This document shows positions 7,665-15,730 of a DNA stretch of 35,030 bases, one piece after another. Source of the stretch: Bacteroidia bacterium (lineage in GTDB: Bacteria; Bacteroidota; Bacteroidia; Bacteroidales; Marinilabiliaceae); NCBI GenBank assembly GCA_030526155.1, contig JAUNDI010000028.1, forward strand, positions 1 through 35,030, read 5' to 3'. Every line of letters begins with the position of its first letter. Positions within the stretch are counted from its first letter, which is position 1. The notes beneath the pieces are model-generated. The model saw only the letters and a program-made list of their open reading frames with translations, searched no databases and was not told where the DNA came from. The translations under genes and the position numbers were made by a program.

Positions 7665-9311
7665 TTACTGATTACGGATATCAACGCGCTTGATTTTGCC
7701 GCTGATAGTTTTAGGAAGAGCGTCTACGAACTCTATTACACGAGGGTATTTGTATGGAGCGGTTGTTTTCTTGACGAAGTCTTGAATCTCCTTGATGAGA
7801 TCCTCGCCGGCCTTATCCTTATACTCATTAGCGAGTACGATAGTAGCCTTAACTACTTGGCCACGTACCTCGTCAGGCACACCTGTTACGGCGCATTCTA
7901 CAACGGCAGGGTGAGCCATAACGGCATTCTCTACCTCGAAAGGACCGATACGGTATCCGGAACTCTTGATAACATCGTCCGTACGACCGATGAACCAGAA
8001 GTAACCATCCTCGTCTATAGAAGCCACATCACCTGTATGGTAGATATCATTCATCACGGTATTTTTGGTACGCTCAGGATCTCTATAGTACTCCTTAAAG
8101 AGACCTAGAACCTTCTTGCCGTGAGTACGGATAACGATTTCGCCCTGTTCGCCTGGACCAGCAAAAGAGCCATCAGGCTTAAGGAGTGCGATATCATACT
8201 GAGGGTTAACCTTACCCATTGAACCTGGCTTAGGCTCGGTCCAAGGAAGGGTACCGATAGTAAGTGTAGTCTCTGTTTGACCGAAGCCCTCCATAAGTTT
8301 AATACCTGTGAGAGCCTTCCACTCGTCGAATACGCTAGGGTTGAGAGCCTCGCCAGCGATTGTACAATAGCGGAGAGAAGAGATATCATATTTACTTACA
8401 TCCTCGCGAATCATGAAACGGAATACGGTAGGAGGTGCGCAGAAAGATGTGATACGATATTTCTGAATCATCTCGAGGACATCACTTGGGTGGAACTTCT
8501 CGTACATGTATACGAATACGTTAGCGCCCGAGAACCACTGACCATATAGTTTGCCCCATACAGCCTTACCCCAACCGGTATCGGCGAGAGTGAAGTGGAG
8601 AGAAGTCTCATCGAGGTTATGCCAATACTTACCTGTGATGATATGAGCGAGAGGGTAAGTGAAGTCGTGAGCTACCATTTTAGGTTCACCTGTTGTACCA
8701 GAGGTGAAATATAGCAACATGATATCATCATTCTCGTTTGCCACCTCAGGGCGTACGAAAGGCTTAGCGTTTTCTATGCCCTTTTGGAAATCTTGCCATC
8801 CCTCTGGGATAACTGGGCCGATAGATATAACACTCTTTACTGTAGGCGACTTTTTGAGAGCCTCGTTGATATGTTCGATGATGATATCATCACCACAAGC
8901 TACGATAGCCTTGATAGAGGCAGCGTTAGTACGGTATACGATATCCTTATCAGTAAGAAGGTGAGTTGCAGGGATAACTACGGCACCAAGTTTATGTATA
9001 GCTATGATAGAGAACCAAAACTCTACATGACGCTTAACCATAAGCATCACCATATCGCCCTTACCGATGCCTAGGCTTTGAAAATAAGAAGCTGTTTTGT
9101 CGGAGTAATCTTTAATCTCCTTGAAAGAATACTGACGTTCATTGCCATTTTCGTCAGTCCATAAAAGTGCTGGTTTGTTTGGTTCTTTTGCAGCCCACTC
9201 ATCGACTACGTCATAACCAAAGTTAAATCTCTCAGGTATTAATACCTGAAAGTTCTCCATAAAATCCTCGTACGACTCGAAATGAGTCTTCTTAAGATAT
9301 TTTTCTAGCAT
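7665..9311 (-). CDS. AMP-forming acyl-CoA ligase (acetyl/medium-chain type)
   Basis: 548 residues, the normal size. The ATP/AMP P-loop signature YFTSGTTGEPK is at 201-211, followed by the adenylate-forming motifs LMEGFGQTETT and YHTGDVASIDEDGYFWFIGR, and the C-terminal catalytic Lys539 in PKTISGKIKR. It activates a carboxylic acid as acyl-AMP and then acyl-CoA. The hinge motif GRTDDVIKSSGYRIGPFEVE is standard. Its nearest downstream neighbour on the same strand is the 2-oxoacid:ferredoxin oxidoreductase operon, which uses acyl-CoAs, so the pair probably converts exogenous acids (isobutyrate, 2-methylbutyrate, phenylacetate are family precedents) to 2-oxoacids or runs in reverse. The exact acid is not readable from the sequence. 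Confidence 0.92.
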   Translation of the reverse strand: MLEKYLKKTHFESYEDFMENFQVLIPERFNFGYDVVDEWAAKEPNKPALLWTDENGNERQYSFKEIKDYSDKTASYFQSLGIGKGDMVMLMVKRHVEFWFSIIAIHKLGAVVIPATHLLTDKDIVYRTNAASIKAIVACGDDIIIEHINEALKKSPTVKSVISIGPVIPEGWQDFQKGIENAKPFVRPEVANENDDIMLLYFTSGTTGEPKMVAHDFTYPLAHIITGKYWHNLDETSLHFTLADTGWGKAVWGKLYGQWFSGANVFVYMYEKFHPSDVLEMIQKYRITSFCAPPTVFRFMIREDVSKYDISSLRYCTIAGEALNPSVFDEWKALTGIKLMEGFGQTETTLTIGTLPWTEPKPGSMGKVNPQYDIALLKPDGSFAGPGEQGEIVIRTHGKKVLGLFKEYYRDPERTKNTVMNDIYHTGDVASIDEDGYFWFIGRTDDVIKSSGYRIGPFEVENAVMAHPAVVECAVTGVPDEVRGQVVKATIVLANEYKDKAGEDLIKEIQDFVKKTTAPYKYPRVIEFVDALPKTISGKIKRVDIRNQ

Positions 9312-9362
9312 TGGCTTGAAATGTATTTAGACACACAAGCCCGTTAAAATCATATTCCGCCG

Positions 9363-9394
9363 CAAAGGTATGAGTATATATTTGCTTTTGCAAG
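9363..9394 (-). promoter_or_regulatory. Bacteroidota-type promoter of the acyl-CoA ligase gene
   Basis: On the minus strand TACCTTTG (9363-9370) matches TAnnTTTG exactly. CTTG at 9391-9394, 20 bases upstream, is a 3-of-4 match to the -33 TTTG box. Confidence 0.6.
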
Positions 9395-9420
9395 TCTTTT
9401 TTGAGTTTTTTTCTTGGGGG

Positions 9421-9461
9421 TAGTTGTTCTAGTTATTCTAGTTATCCTAGAGGGGCTAGAG
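9421..9461 (+). repeat. CTAG-rich intergenic element
   Basis: TAGTTGTTCTAGTTATTC continues as TAGTTATCCTAGAGGGGCTAG, with four CTAG tetramers in 41 bases. It aligns with 13915-13956 and with the minus strand of 1037-1055. It lies between two minus-strand genes in the 162-base gap 9312-9473. Confidence 0.65.
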
Positions 9462-9473
9462 TTTTTGGGGCGA

Positions 9474-11813
9474 CTACTTTACTTCGAACGAGATGGACTT
9501 TTCGTTGCCGGATTGGGAGACTATGGTTAGGATGTGTTGGCCTTCGGTGGGGAGGATAGCTACTTTGTGTTCTATATCTGTTTGGCCGATGTATGTGTCG
9601 TCTAGATGCCAATATAAGATATCGTTTTGTTTGGATGTGGCGGCGTGGCATATGACCTGTTCGTATTCGCCGGAAAAACCCTTAGGGATGACAAGGACTT
9701 GGTTGTTTTCTGGATATATAATGTCTATAGTATTATGATGCGCGCCATCGCAGTCGGCCCTCATAGGAGGTAACCCTCTATATGAAGCGTGATACTTTTT
9801 GAAATAGTACTCCATGCTAGGAGGGAGGACGAACCATGGACGAGTAACCATATTAGCGACGCTTTCGCAATTGCTATTAACCTGCCATTTTTCGTCGGCA
9901 GACAGATGGACAAGTCGGCAGTAGCCACATAGCGGAGAAGATATAGTTGAGCGAGGAGCATTTAAGGTATCGCGAAATTCGCAACATTGTGATGCTCGGC
10001 AACCACTCTTACGGCATACGACTAGAGGGTCGGTATCCTCGAGAGGCTCCACGAACCAGTCGGACGAAGATAGCGCAGAGAAAGTATCAAACATCACAGG
10101 AGCAGCAAAGCCTACGCCCGTCATGCCCGCGCGCCCCTCGCCATTAGCATTACCCACCCATACACCTACTGCATAATCGGGAGTAACACCCATAGCCCAA
10201 GCATCGCGACCGCCATAGCTAGTGCCCGTTTTCCATGCAACGCGCTTCATAGACGAGAAATGCCACCACTCAGACTCCTCCTCGGGTCTATCAAGTCCAG
10301 ACATAGCCTCGAGAGTATACCATATAGCCGAAGGAGATATGGAGAGAGATGAATGGTTGTAGGGCTCGTCAAAAGGCAATGAAGAGCTATATACTAGAGG
10401 GTGAACGTCATTCGGGTTGACCCTATAATTATTAGCAGAGTAACCAATAAGCAGTCTAGCCATAGAGGCATACATGCCCAACATATTATATAAGGATCCC
10501 TCAGCACCACCTAGGATAAGAGAAGCCCCGTAGTGGTCGCCCGAGAAATGCAGCGTATTCATACCCATATCCTTAAGGTTATCCATAAAACGACCTATGC
10601 CGTGGGTAGATAACATGCGAACTAGAGGCACATTAAGAGAGCGTCGGATAGCTTCATCGGCATTGACAGCCCCATAGAACGTGTGGCTATAATTGCGAGG
10701 AGCGAAGCCGTTGATATTAAGAGGGGTGTCTTGAATGAGCATATTAGGAGAGATCTCCCCATCGGTAAGCATAGCTGCGTATAGGAACGGCTTTAGAAGG
10801 CTACCTGTGCTACGTTCGGCAGAGACCATATCCACGTTACGAGCATTTGAGGGTAGGGTAGAGTTGCCTATGTAGGCCAATACATTACCACTATTGACCT
10901 CAGCTACGAGGATAGCAATATTTTCGATATGATTGGAGCGATATCTATCGCTATATATATCGGCAAGATTTTGGAGACGCTTTTGGAGAGATATATCTAT
11001 GGTAGATATTACGGTTTTGCCTTTATTCTCCTTAGTTATACGATCTAATAGATGAGGAGCGATATCCTCGAGAGGATAAGGTTTTTCTGGTAGGGCCTCG
11101 AGGAGAGATAGGGAGTACTCCTCATGCGATATAATGCCATTATCACATAGAGATTTAAGGAGACGGTCACGCTTACGCTGTAGCTCTGACCTATTACGTC
11201 CAACATTTATGAGCGACGGAGCATTTGGGAGTACTGCAAGTGTAGCGCACTCAGCCCATGAGAGGAGAGAAGACGGGCGACCGAAATAGCGCCAAGCAGC
11301 AGCTTCGAGACCTACTACATTTCCTCCGAAAGGCGCGTTAGAGGTATAGATAGCAAGGATTTCATCCTTAGAGTATTTGAGTTCGATACCCACAGCCGTA
11401 AAAGCCTCTATAATCTTTTGCCATATAGTACGAGACTGATTACCACGCGACATACGAGCTATTTGCATAGTAATGGTACTTCCCCCTTCGACGACACAAT
11501 GTGACTTAATATTATGAGACAAAGCGCGACATATAGCGATAAAGTCGACCCCTAGGTGGTGGTAGAAACGCTTATCTTCGAAAGCGATGAGACATTTAGA
11601 GAACTTATCGGGAATGGAGTCTGATGGAGCGAAACGCCATTGGCCATCATCAGCGATACGAGCCGAGAGGAGGGAACCATCGGCAGAGAGGACTACAGTT
11701 GATGTTGGCCTATCGAAAAGAGGAGAAGGGACAGATAGCCGTAGGAGCAGATATATAGCAGTTAATAGAGATGCATATAATGCTATATTACGATATCTAT
11801 GAGACGCTTTCAT
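9474..11813 (-). CDS. pbpC: penicillin-binding protein 1C (transglycosylase/transpeptidase)
   Basis: 779 residues. A single N-terminal membrane helix (about 9-27) anchors the protein in the inner membrane with the rest in the periplasm. The GT51 glycosyltransferase domain follows, with AFEDKRFYHH (catalytic Glu79), GGSTITMQIARM (111-121) and the typical NAPFGGNVVGLEAAAWRYFG stretch. The penicillin-binding transpeptidase has SxxK at 338-341 (SLLK), SLN at 392-394 and KTG at 528-530. The C-terminal domain of about 100 residues after 640 is the BiPBP_C type seen in PBP1C. It polymerises and may cross-link peptidoglycan. In many bacteria pbpC sits next to a large alpha-2-macroglobulin gene; here its upstream neighbour is a BASS transporter instead. 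Confidence 0.93.
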   Translation of the reverse strand: MKASHRYRNIALYASLLTAIYLLLRLSVPSPLFDRPTSTVVLSADGSLLSARIADDGQWRFAPSDSIPDKFSKCLIAFEDKRFYHHLGVDFIAICRALSHNIKSHCVVEGGSTITMQIARMSRGNQSRTIWQKIIEAFTAVGIELKYSKDEILAIYTSNAPFGGNVVGLEAAAWRYFGRPSSLLSWAECATLAVLPNAPSLINVGRNRSELQRKRDRLLKSLCDNGIISHEEYSLSLLEALPEKPYPLEDIAPHLLDRITKENKGKTVISTIDISLQKRLQNLADIYSDRYRSNHIENIAILVAEVNSGNVLAYIGNSTLPSNARNVDMVSAERSTGSLLKPFLYAAMLTDGEISPNMLIQDTPLNINGFAPRNYSHTFYGAVNADEAIRRSLNVPLVRMLSTHGIGRFMDNLKDMGMNTLHFSGDHYGASLILGGAEGSLYNMLGMYASMARLLIGYSANNYRVNPNDVHPLVYSSSLPFDEPYNHSSLSISPSAIWYTLEAMSGLDRPEEESEWWHFSSMKRVAWKTGTSYGGRDAWAMGVTPDYAVGVWVGNANGEGRAGMTGVGFAAPVMFDTFSALSSSDWFVEPLEDTDPLVVCRKSGCRASQCCEFRDTLNAPRSTISSPLCGYCRLVHLSADEKWQVNSNCESVANMVTRPWFVLPPSMEYYFKKYHASYRGLPPMRADCDGAHHNTIDIIYPENNQVLVIPKGFSGEYEQVICHAATSKQNDILYWHLDDTYIGQTDIEHKVAILPTEGQHILTIVSQSGNEKSISFEVK

Positions 11814-11840
11814 AAGGCAATTGACACTAGACGGAGAATA

Positions 11841-11870
11841 ATGGACAATGGATAATGGACAAATGACAAT
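11841..11870. repeat. short tandem ATGGACA/ATGGATA repeats
   Basis: Degenerate tandem units ATGGACAATGGATAATGGAC followed by AAATGACAAT lie between pbpC and the transporter. Similar scraps occur at 32551-32567 (AATGGACAATGTACAAT) and 13888-13904. All three are intergenic. Confidence 0.5.
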
Positions 11871-11927
11871 TAATACATAACCATTGGGATGGAGTGGAGA
11901 AGATAGTATGAGAAGGGCGGGAGCAGC

Positions 11928-12896
11928 CTATTTGGTCGTAAATTTTTGTTTAGCGAATAAGCCGGCAAGTAGTGTTCCCGATATGGAGTGCCATGCACAA
12001 GATACGGCGCAAGGGACTATAGATAGTGGATTTGTAGTCATGAAGAATGTCGCAGCAAGATTGGTGGCTAGTCCTGCATTTTGCATACCCACCTCGATAG
12101 ATATTGTGCGACGTTTAGGGATAGAGAAATGGAATATAGAGCCCATGATATAGCCCAATAGGTATCCGAAAGAGTTGTGACAAAATACCACTGCGAAGGT
12201 GAGGAAGAAGAGAGACAAGCCATGAGAGATAAGCGAGTCGTGCACAGCAGCGATGACGCCGCCAACGATACACGCGAGACATACGACAGACAAGCCAGGC
12301 ATAGCTGAACGCAACTCTTGGAATAGGCGATTGTTTTGGAAGGCGATATTGAGGGAGAACCCTATAGCTACGGGAATGATGGTTACTATTAAGATATTAA
12401 GGAACATGCCATAAGTATCAACGTCGACCGACTGGCCAGCCAATAGGAGCACTAGAAGAGGAGTTACGAAAGGAGCGAGGAGAGTTGACACGGTAGTCAT
12501 ACCGATAGAGAAAGCCACATCGCCCTTACATAAGAAAGACATGATATTAGAAGATACGCCACCAGGGCAACAGCCAACGAGGATGATACCGATAGCGATA
12601 TCCGGTGAGAGACCGAATAATACGGTAGGAGCATATGCCATAAGGGGCATTATGGTAAATTGGGCTATGGTGCCCAAGAGAATATCAAGAGGTCGGGAAG
12701 CGAGGATTTTGAAATCGGCCGTTGAGAGGGTGAGACCCATAGTCAGCATTATTATTCCCAAGATAATAGTCTGCGTATAACCCTTTACCCATAAGAATAG
12801 CTCTGGGAAGAAGAGGGTAATGATGGCTACGAAAATGATAAAGAGGGAAGTATATGAAGAGAGGAGTTGCGATAGGCGTTGGAAAAACTTAAGCAT
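11928..12896 (-). CDS. BASS family (bile acid:sodium symporter-like) transporter
   Basis: 322 residues with about ten hydrophobic helices spanning the whole chain, expected in the inner membrane. The signature GCCPGGVSSNIMSFLCKGD, which lies at a helix crossover that binds Na+ and substrate in this family, is present near 106-125, and MLTMGLTLSTADF is the usual helix 2 motif. Family members move bile acids, pantoate or other organic anions with sodium; the substrate here is unknown. It diverges from the lipoprotein gene at 12970 with a shared 73-base promoter region and is 114 bases from pbpC. Confidence 0.88.
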   Translation of the reverse strand: MLKFFQRLSQLLSSYTSLFIIFVAIITLFFPELFLWVKGYTQTIILGIIMLTMGLTLSTADFKILASRPLDILLGTIAQFTIMPLMAYAPTVLFGLSPDIAIGIILVGCCPGGVSSNIMSFLCKGDVAFSIGMTTVSTLLAPFVTPLLVLLLAGQSVDVDTYGMFLNILIVTIIPVAIGFSLNIAFQNNRLFQELRSAMPGLSVVCLACIVGGVIAAVHDSLISHGLSLFFLTFAVVFCHNSFGYLLGYIMGSIFHFSIPKRRTISIEVGMQNAGLATNLAATFFMTTNPLSIVPCAVSCAWHSISGTLLAGLFAKQKFTTK

Positions 12897-12922
12897 AATG
12901 ATATTACCTTTATTGACGAGAA

Positions 12923-12952
12923 CAAAGATAATTGATATATTCGCACTACAAA
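12923..12952 (-). promoter_or_regulatory. Bacteroidota-type promoter of the BASS transporter gene
   Basis: Minus-strand TATCTTTG (12923-12930) fits TAnnTTTG. TTTG at 12949-12952 gives an 18-base spacer, slightly short. It lies in the divergent gap 12897-12969. Confidence 0.55.
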
Positions 12953-12969
12953 ACTAACATAACAGATAT

Positions 12970-13887
12970 ATGGCTAAAATTTTTCTTTTGGTAATAAGTG
13001 TTGCCCTATTGACATCTTGTGATTTTGTGAAAGGATTCAAAGAGGGTGTGAAGATGGGTAAGAAAATTGTAGAGAATGCCGACAGAGTAGTCAACGGCTA
13101 CGGTGAAGAGGTAGAGACATACTTAACGAGATTTGAGAGAGATACCTTTATATTGGATCAGCAGACTATAGACTATACCTTTACGTGTGATGGGGAGCCC
13201 AAGACGAAGACGATACAACCATCATTAATCGTAACATTCATAAAGCACGGCACACTGATGCTTGATATAAAAGGTTGGGATTGTACGCTTATACATGTGG
13301 ACCCAGTATCAATGTTTGGCATAGATTACAGTAAGATGCCAAAGGCAGATATAGTATTAGTGACACATGAGCATGGAGACCATATGGACACTGTTGCTAT
13401 TTCGGCAATAAGCGATGAAGAGACACGCTTCTATAGCAATGAGCGCGTTGCGGAGATTACAGGAGTTAGCAAAGCGTTGAAAGAGGGGCAGATAGAGACA
13501 AGTAATACCTTGAACATAATACCAGTTGCGGCATATAATACTACAGAAGGTCATATGGACTTCCATCCTAAGGGACGTGATAACGGCTATGTATTGGAGA
13601 TATGCAGAGACCCTATGGCGGTAGGAGAGAAGAGGTATTTCAGGATATATATAGCTGGTGACACAGAGCCTATAGAAGAGATGAAGAGTTTAGGCGATAT
13701 AGATATTGCCTTTATTCCAGTGAACCAGCCATATACTATGACTGCGGAGCAAGCTATTGAAGCTATAGAGATGATAAAGCCAAAGGTGGTATATCCATAC
13801 CATTATGGAGAGACAGATTTGGCGCCTATAGTTGAGCACTTTAAGGAGAATGGCGATATTGAGGTAAGGATTAGGCAGATGCAGTGA
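12970..13887 (+). CDS. metallo-beta-lactamase-fold hydrolase, lipoprotein
   Basis: 305 residues. The N-terminus is a lipoprotein signal with lipobox LLTSC (Cys17). The zinc motif THEHGDHMD has His133, His135, Asp137 and His138; later ligands are likely His195 or His199, Asp231 in IAGDTEP and His278 in YPYHYGETD. This arrangement resembles the UPF0173/UlaG-like branch of the superfamily (L-ascorbate-6-phosphate lactonase, NAPE-PLD type). The stretch from about 18 to 95 holds a short helical region and a beta sandwich edge. Substrate is unknown; an envelope hydrolase of small esters, lactones or phosphodiesters is the most that can be said. It diverges from the transporter gene. Confidence 0.85.
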   Translation: MAKIFLLVISVALLTSCDFVKGFKEGVKMGKKIVENADRVVNGYGEEVETYLTRFERDTFILDQQTIDYTFTCDGEPKTKTIQPSLIVTFIKHGTLMLDIKGWDCTLIHVDPVSMFGIDYSKMPKADIVLVTHEHGDHMDTVAISAISDEETRFYSNERVAEITGVSKALKEGQIETSNTLNIIPVAAYNTTEGHMDFHPKGRDNGYVLEICRDPMAVGEKRYFRIYIAGDTEPIEEMKSLGDIDIAFIPVNQPYTMTAEQAIEAIEMIKPKVVYPYHYGETDLAPIVEHFKENGDIEVRIRQMQ

Positions 13888-13914
13888 ACAATTATCAATG
13901 GACAGAATAGTTAC

Positions 13915-13996
13915 TAGTTGTTTTAGTTACCCTAAATGGTCTAGAGAAGGCTAGAATGAGTAGTTGCTGTTCCCTTCTTCATCGTAAAAAATGAAG
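13915..13996 (+). repeat. composite intergenic element (CTAG-rich part plus TCGTAAAAAA part)
   Basis: The first part, TAGTTGTTTTAGTTACCCTA and a tail CTAGAGAAGGCTAG (13915-13956), aligns with 9421-9461. The second part, CCCTTCTTCATCGTAAAAAA (13972-13991), aligns with the minus-strand copies at 933-1001 and with 19378-19391. Here the second part also forms a CTTCAT/ATGAAG stem (13977-13982 with 13991-13996). Confidence 0.65.
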
Positions 13997-14030
13997 TGTT
14001 CATTGAGGTGTGAGTTGGTTTTATTAGGGG

Positions 14031-14060
14031 GTGTATCTTTTTTTTGATGTATAGATACAC
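14031..14060 (+). promoter_or_regulatory. inverted repeat upstream of the isomerase-like gene
   Basis: GTGTATCT (14031-14038) and AGATACAC (14053-14060) form a perfect 8-bp dyad with a T-rich 14-base spacer, ending 18 bases before the -7 box. It could be a regulator-binding dyad or a leftover terminator; there is no evidence to choose. Confidence 0.4.
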
Positions 14061-14078
14061 TCGTGTTGAAAAACTCTC

Positions 14079-14086
14079 TATATTTG
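14079..14086 (+). promoter_or_regulatory. -7 box of the isomerase-like gene
   Basis: TATATTTG is an exact TAnnTTTG, 35 bases before the start codon. No good TTTG is found at -33, so upstream activation is possible. Confidence 0.55.
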
Positions 14087-14121
14087 TACTACAAAGAACA
14101 TAACAAAAAAAACAATTTAAG

Positions 14122-15600
14122 ATGATCAATCAACCAGTAGTAAAGCTTGGTATTGTAGGTGTAAGCCGCGATTGCTTCCCTATCACTCTTACCCAGGCTC
14201 GTGTAAAGGCCTTGATGGCAGAGGTAAAGAAGGCTAACCTTCCAGAGGTATATGACTGTCCAGTAACTATAGAGAATGAGAATGATGCTGTAAAGGCTCT
14301 TGCTTGGGCTAAGGATAATGGCATCAACGCAGTATGTATGTTCCTTGGTAACTTTGGTCCAGAGGGTCCTACAACAATGTTTGTACAGAAGTTCCAGGGT
14401 CCTGCTATGGTATTGGCAGCCAAGGAAGAGGGTAAGGCTAACTTGGCTTCTGACCGTGGTGATGCACTTTGCGGTGTATTGAACTTCTCATACAACGTAG
14501 GTCTCCGTCGTCTCAAGGTATATATTCCTGAGTATCCTAACGTAACTCCAGAGGAGGCTGTTAAGGAGCTTGCTGACTTCCGTAACATTGCACGTGTAGT
14601 TATTGGTATTAAGAACCTTAAGGTAATAGGCTTTGGTCCACGTCCACAAGACTTCTTGGCTTGTAACGCACCAATTCAGCCACTCTTTGACCTTGGCGTA
14701 AATGTACAAGAGAACTCTGAGCTTGACCTCAAGTGCCAGTATGAGGCAGTAGCAGGTCGTACAGCAGAGATTGAGGCTATTGCTAAGGATATGGAGAGAG
14801 AGCTTGGTCCAAGCCGTAACACATATCCAGAGATTATCAACAAGATGGCACAGCTTGAGCTTGCACTTCTTGATTGGTATGAGAAGCAGAAGGGTGCTGC
14901 TGACTATGCAGTATTTGCAAACAAGTGTTGGCCAGCATGGCAGCCAGTATTCCACTTTGAGCCTTGCTACGTAAACTCACGTCTTACAGGTCGTGGTATT
15001 CCAGTAGCATGTGAGGTGGACCTTTACGGTGCTGTATCAGAGTTCATGTGTGAGTGCGCTACAGAGAAGCCAGCTACACTTTTGGATATCAACAACTCGG
15101 TTCCAGCAGACGTTATTCCAGCAGGTGCTTGCCTTGCAGGTGCTGATCCTAAGGATTTGTACATGGGCTTCCACTGTGGTAACACATGTTCAGACTGCAT
15201 GAAGGACTGCAAGATTAAGTATCAGTTGATCCAGGCTCGTTTGATGAGTCCAGATATTACAAAGGGTACACTCGAGGGTCAGATTAAGCCAGGTAAGTCG
15301 ACAATGTTCCGTCTCCAGTCGAACAGCGACTCTAAGCTTGTTTCATACATTGCACAGGGTGAGTTCCTCGATATCGATCCATGTTCATTCGGTGGTATTG
15401 GTATCCACGCTATTCCTGGTTTCGCTCGCTTCTACCGTCACGTACTCGTTGGCAAGCGTTTCCCACACCATGGTGCATATGCATTCGAGCACTGTGGCAA
15501 GGTTCTCTTCGAGGCTCTCAAGATGTTGGGCGTAGAGGATATCAACACTCCTCTTCCAGCAGGTCAGCTCTACCCAGGCGAGAATCCATTTGCTATCTAA
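14122..15600 (+). CDS. L-fucose/L-arabinose isomerase-like protein
   Basis: 492 residues, shorter than classical fucose isomerase (about 590) and close to arabinose isomerase (about 500). The first half has the Rossmann-like substrate half (KLGIVGVSRDCFP, NAVCMFLGNFGPEGP). The second half has candidate Mn ligands in the expected order: Glu298 in ACEVDLYGA, Asp322 in TLLDINN, and His449/450 in RFPHHGA. So an aldose-ketose isomerase role on a sugar or sugar derivative is likely; the substrate is unknown and no transporter or kinase lies nearby. An unusual Cys cluster, HCGNTCSDCMKDC (Cys352-356-359-363), lies near the active-site half. Codon use is strongly biased: Ile mostly ATT, Arg mostly CGT, few AGA/ATA, unlike its neighbours, which suggests high expression. 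It is monocistronic with a strong terminator. Confidence 0.82.
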   Translation: MINQPVVKLGIVGVSRDCFPITLTQARVKALMAEVKKANLPEVYDCPVTIENENDAVKALAWAKDNGINAVCMFLGNFGPEGPTTMFVQKFQGPAMVLAAKEEGKANLASDRGDALCGVLNFSYNVGLRRLKVYIPEYPNVTPEEAVKELADFRNIARVVIGIKNLKVIGFGPRPQDFLACNAPIQPLFDLGVNVQENSELDLKCQYEAVAGRTAEIEAIAKDMERELGPSRNTYPEIINKMAQLELALLDWYEKQKGAADYAVFANKCWPAWQPVFHFEPCYVNSRLTGRGIPVACEVDLYGAVSEFMCECATEKPATLLDINNSVPADVIPAGACLAGADPKDLYMGFHCGNTCSDCMKDCKIKYQLIQARLMSPDITKGTLEGQIKPGKSTMFRLQSNSDSKLVSYIAQGEFLDIDPCSFGGIGIHAIPGFARFYRHVLVGKRFPHHGAYAFEHCGKVLFEALKMLGVEDINTPLPAGQLYPGENPFAI

Positions 15601-15622
15601 TAGAGCATTTGCATAAATTATT

Positions 15623-15656
15623 AGGCTCGACATTAATATGTCGGGCCTTTTTTTTA
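15623..15656 (+). terminator. terminator of the isomerase-like gene
   Basis: 11-bp stem AGGCTCGACAT/ATGTCGGGCCT (one G-T pair) with a 4-base loop, followed by an 8-T run. This is the clearest intrinsic terminator in the window. Confidence 0.92.
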
Positions 15657-15675
15657 TTATTAGGGATAAAAAGAG

Positions 15676-15708
15676 ATCCGCAACACCTACTGATGAGGTG
15701 TTGCGGAT
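15676..15708 (-). terminator. terminator of the cyclophilin gene
   Basis: Perfect 13-bp stem ATCCGCAACACCT/AGGTGTTGCGGAT with a 7-base loop; on the minus strand it is followed by CTCTTTTTAT. It lies 23 bases past the cyclophilin stop. Confidence 0.88.
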
Positions 15709-15730
15709 TGTGTGTTATTACGTATTAGTG

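Noticed and set aside
14122-15600. Horizontal transfer of the isomerase-like gene, suggested by codon use
   Set aside because: The bias (CGT, ATT, GGT) is of the kind found in highly expressed genes and comes with a strong terminator, so expression is the simpler explanation.
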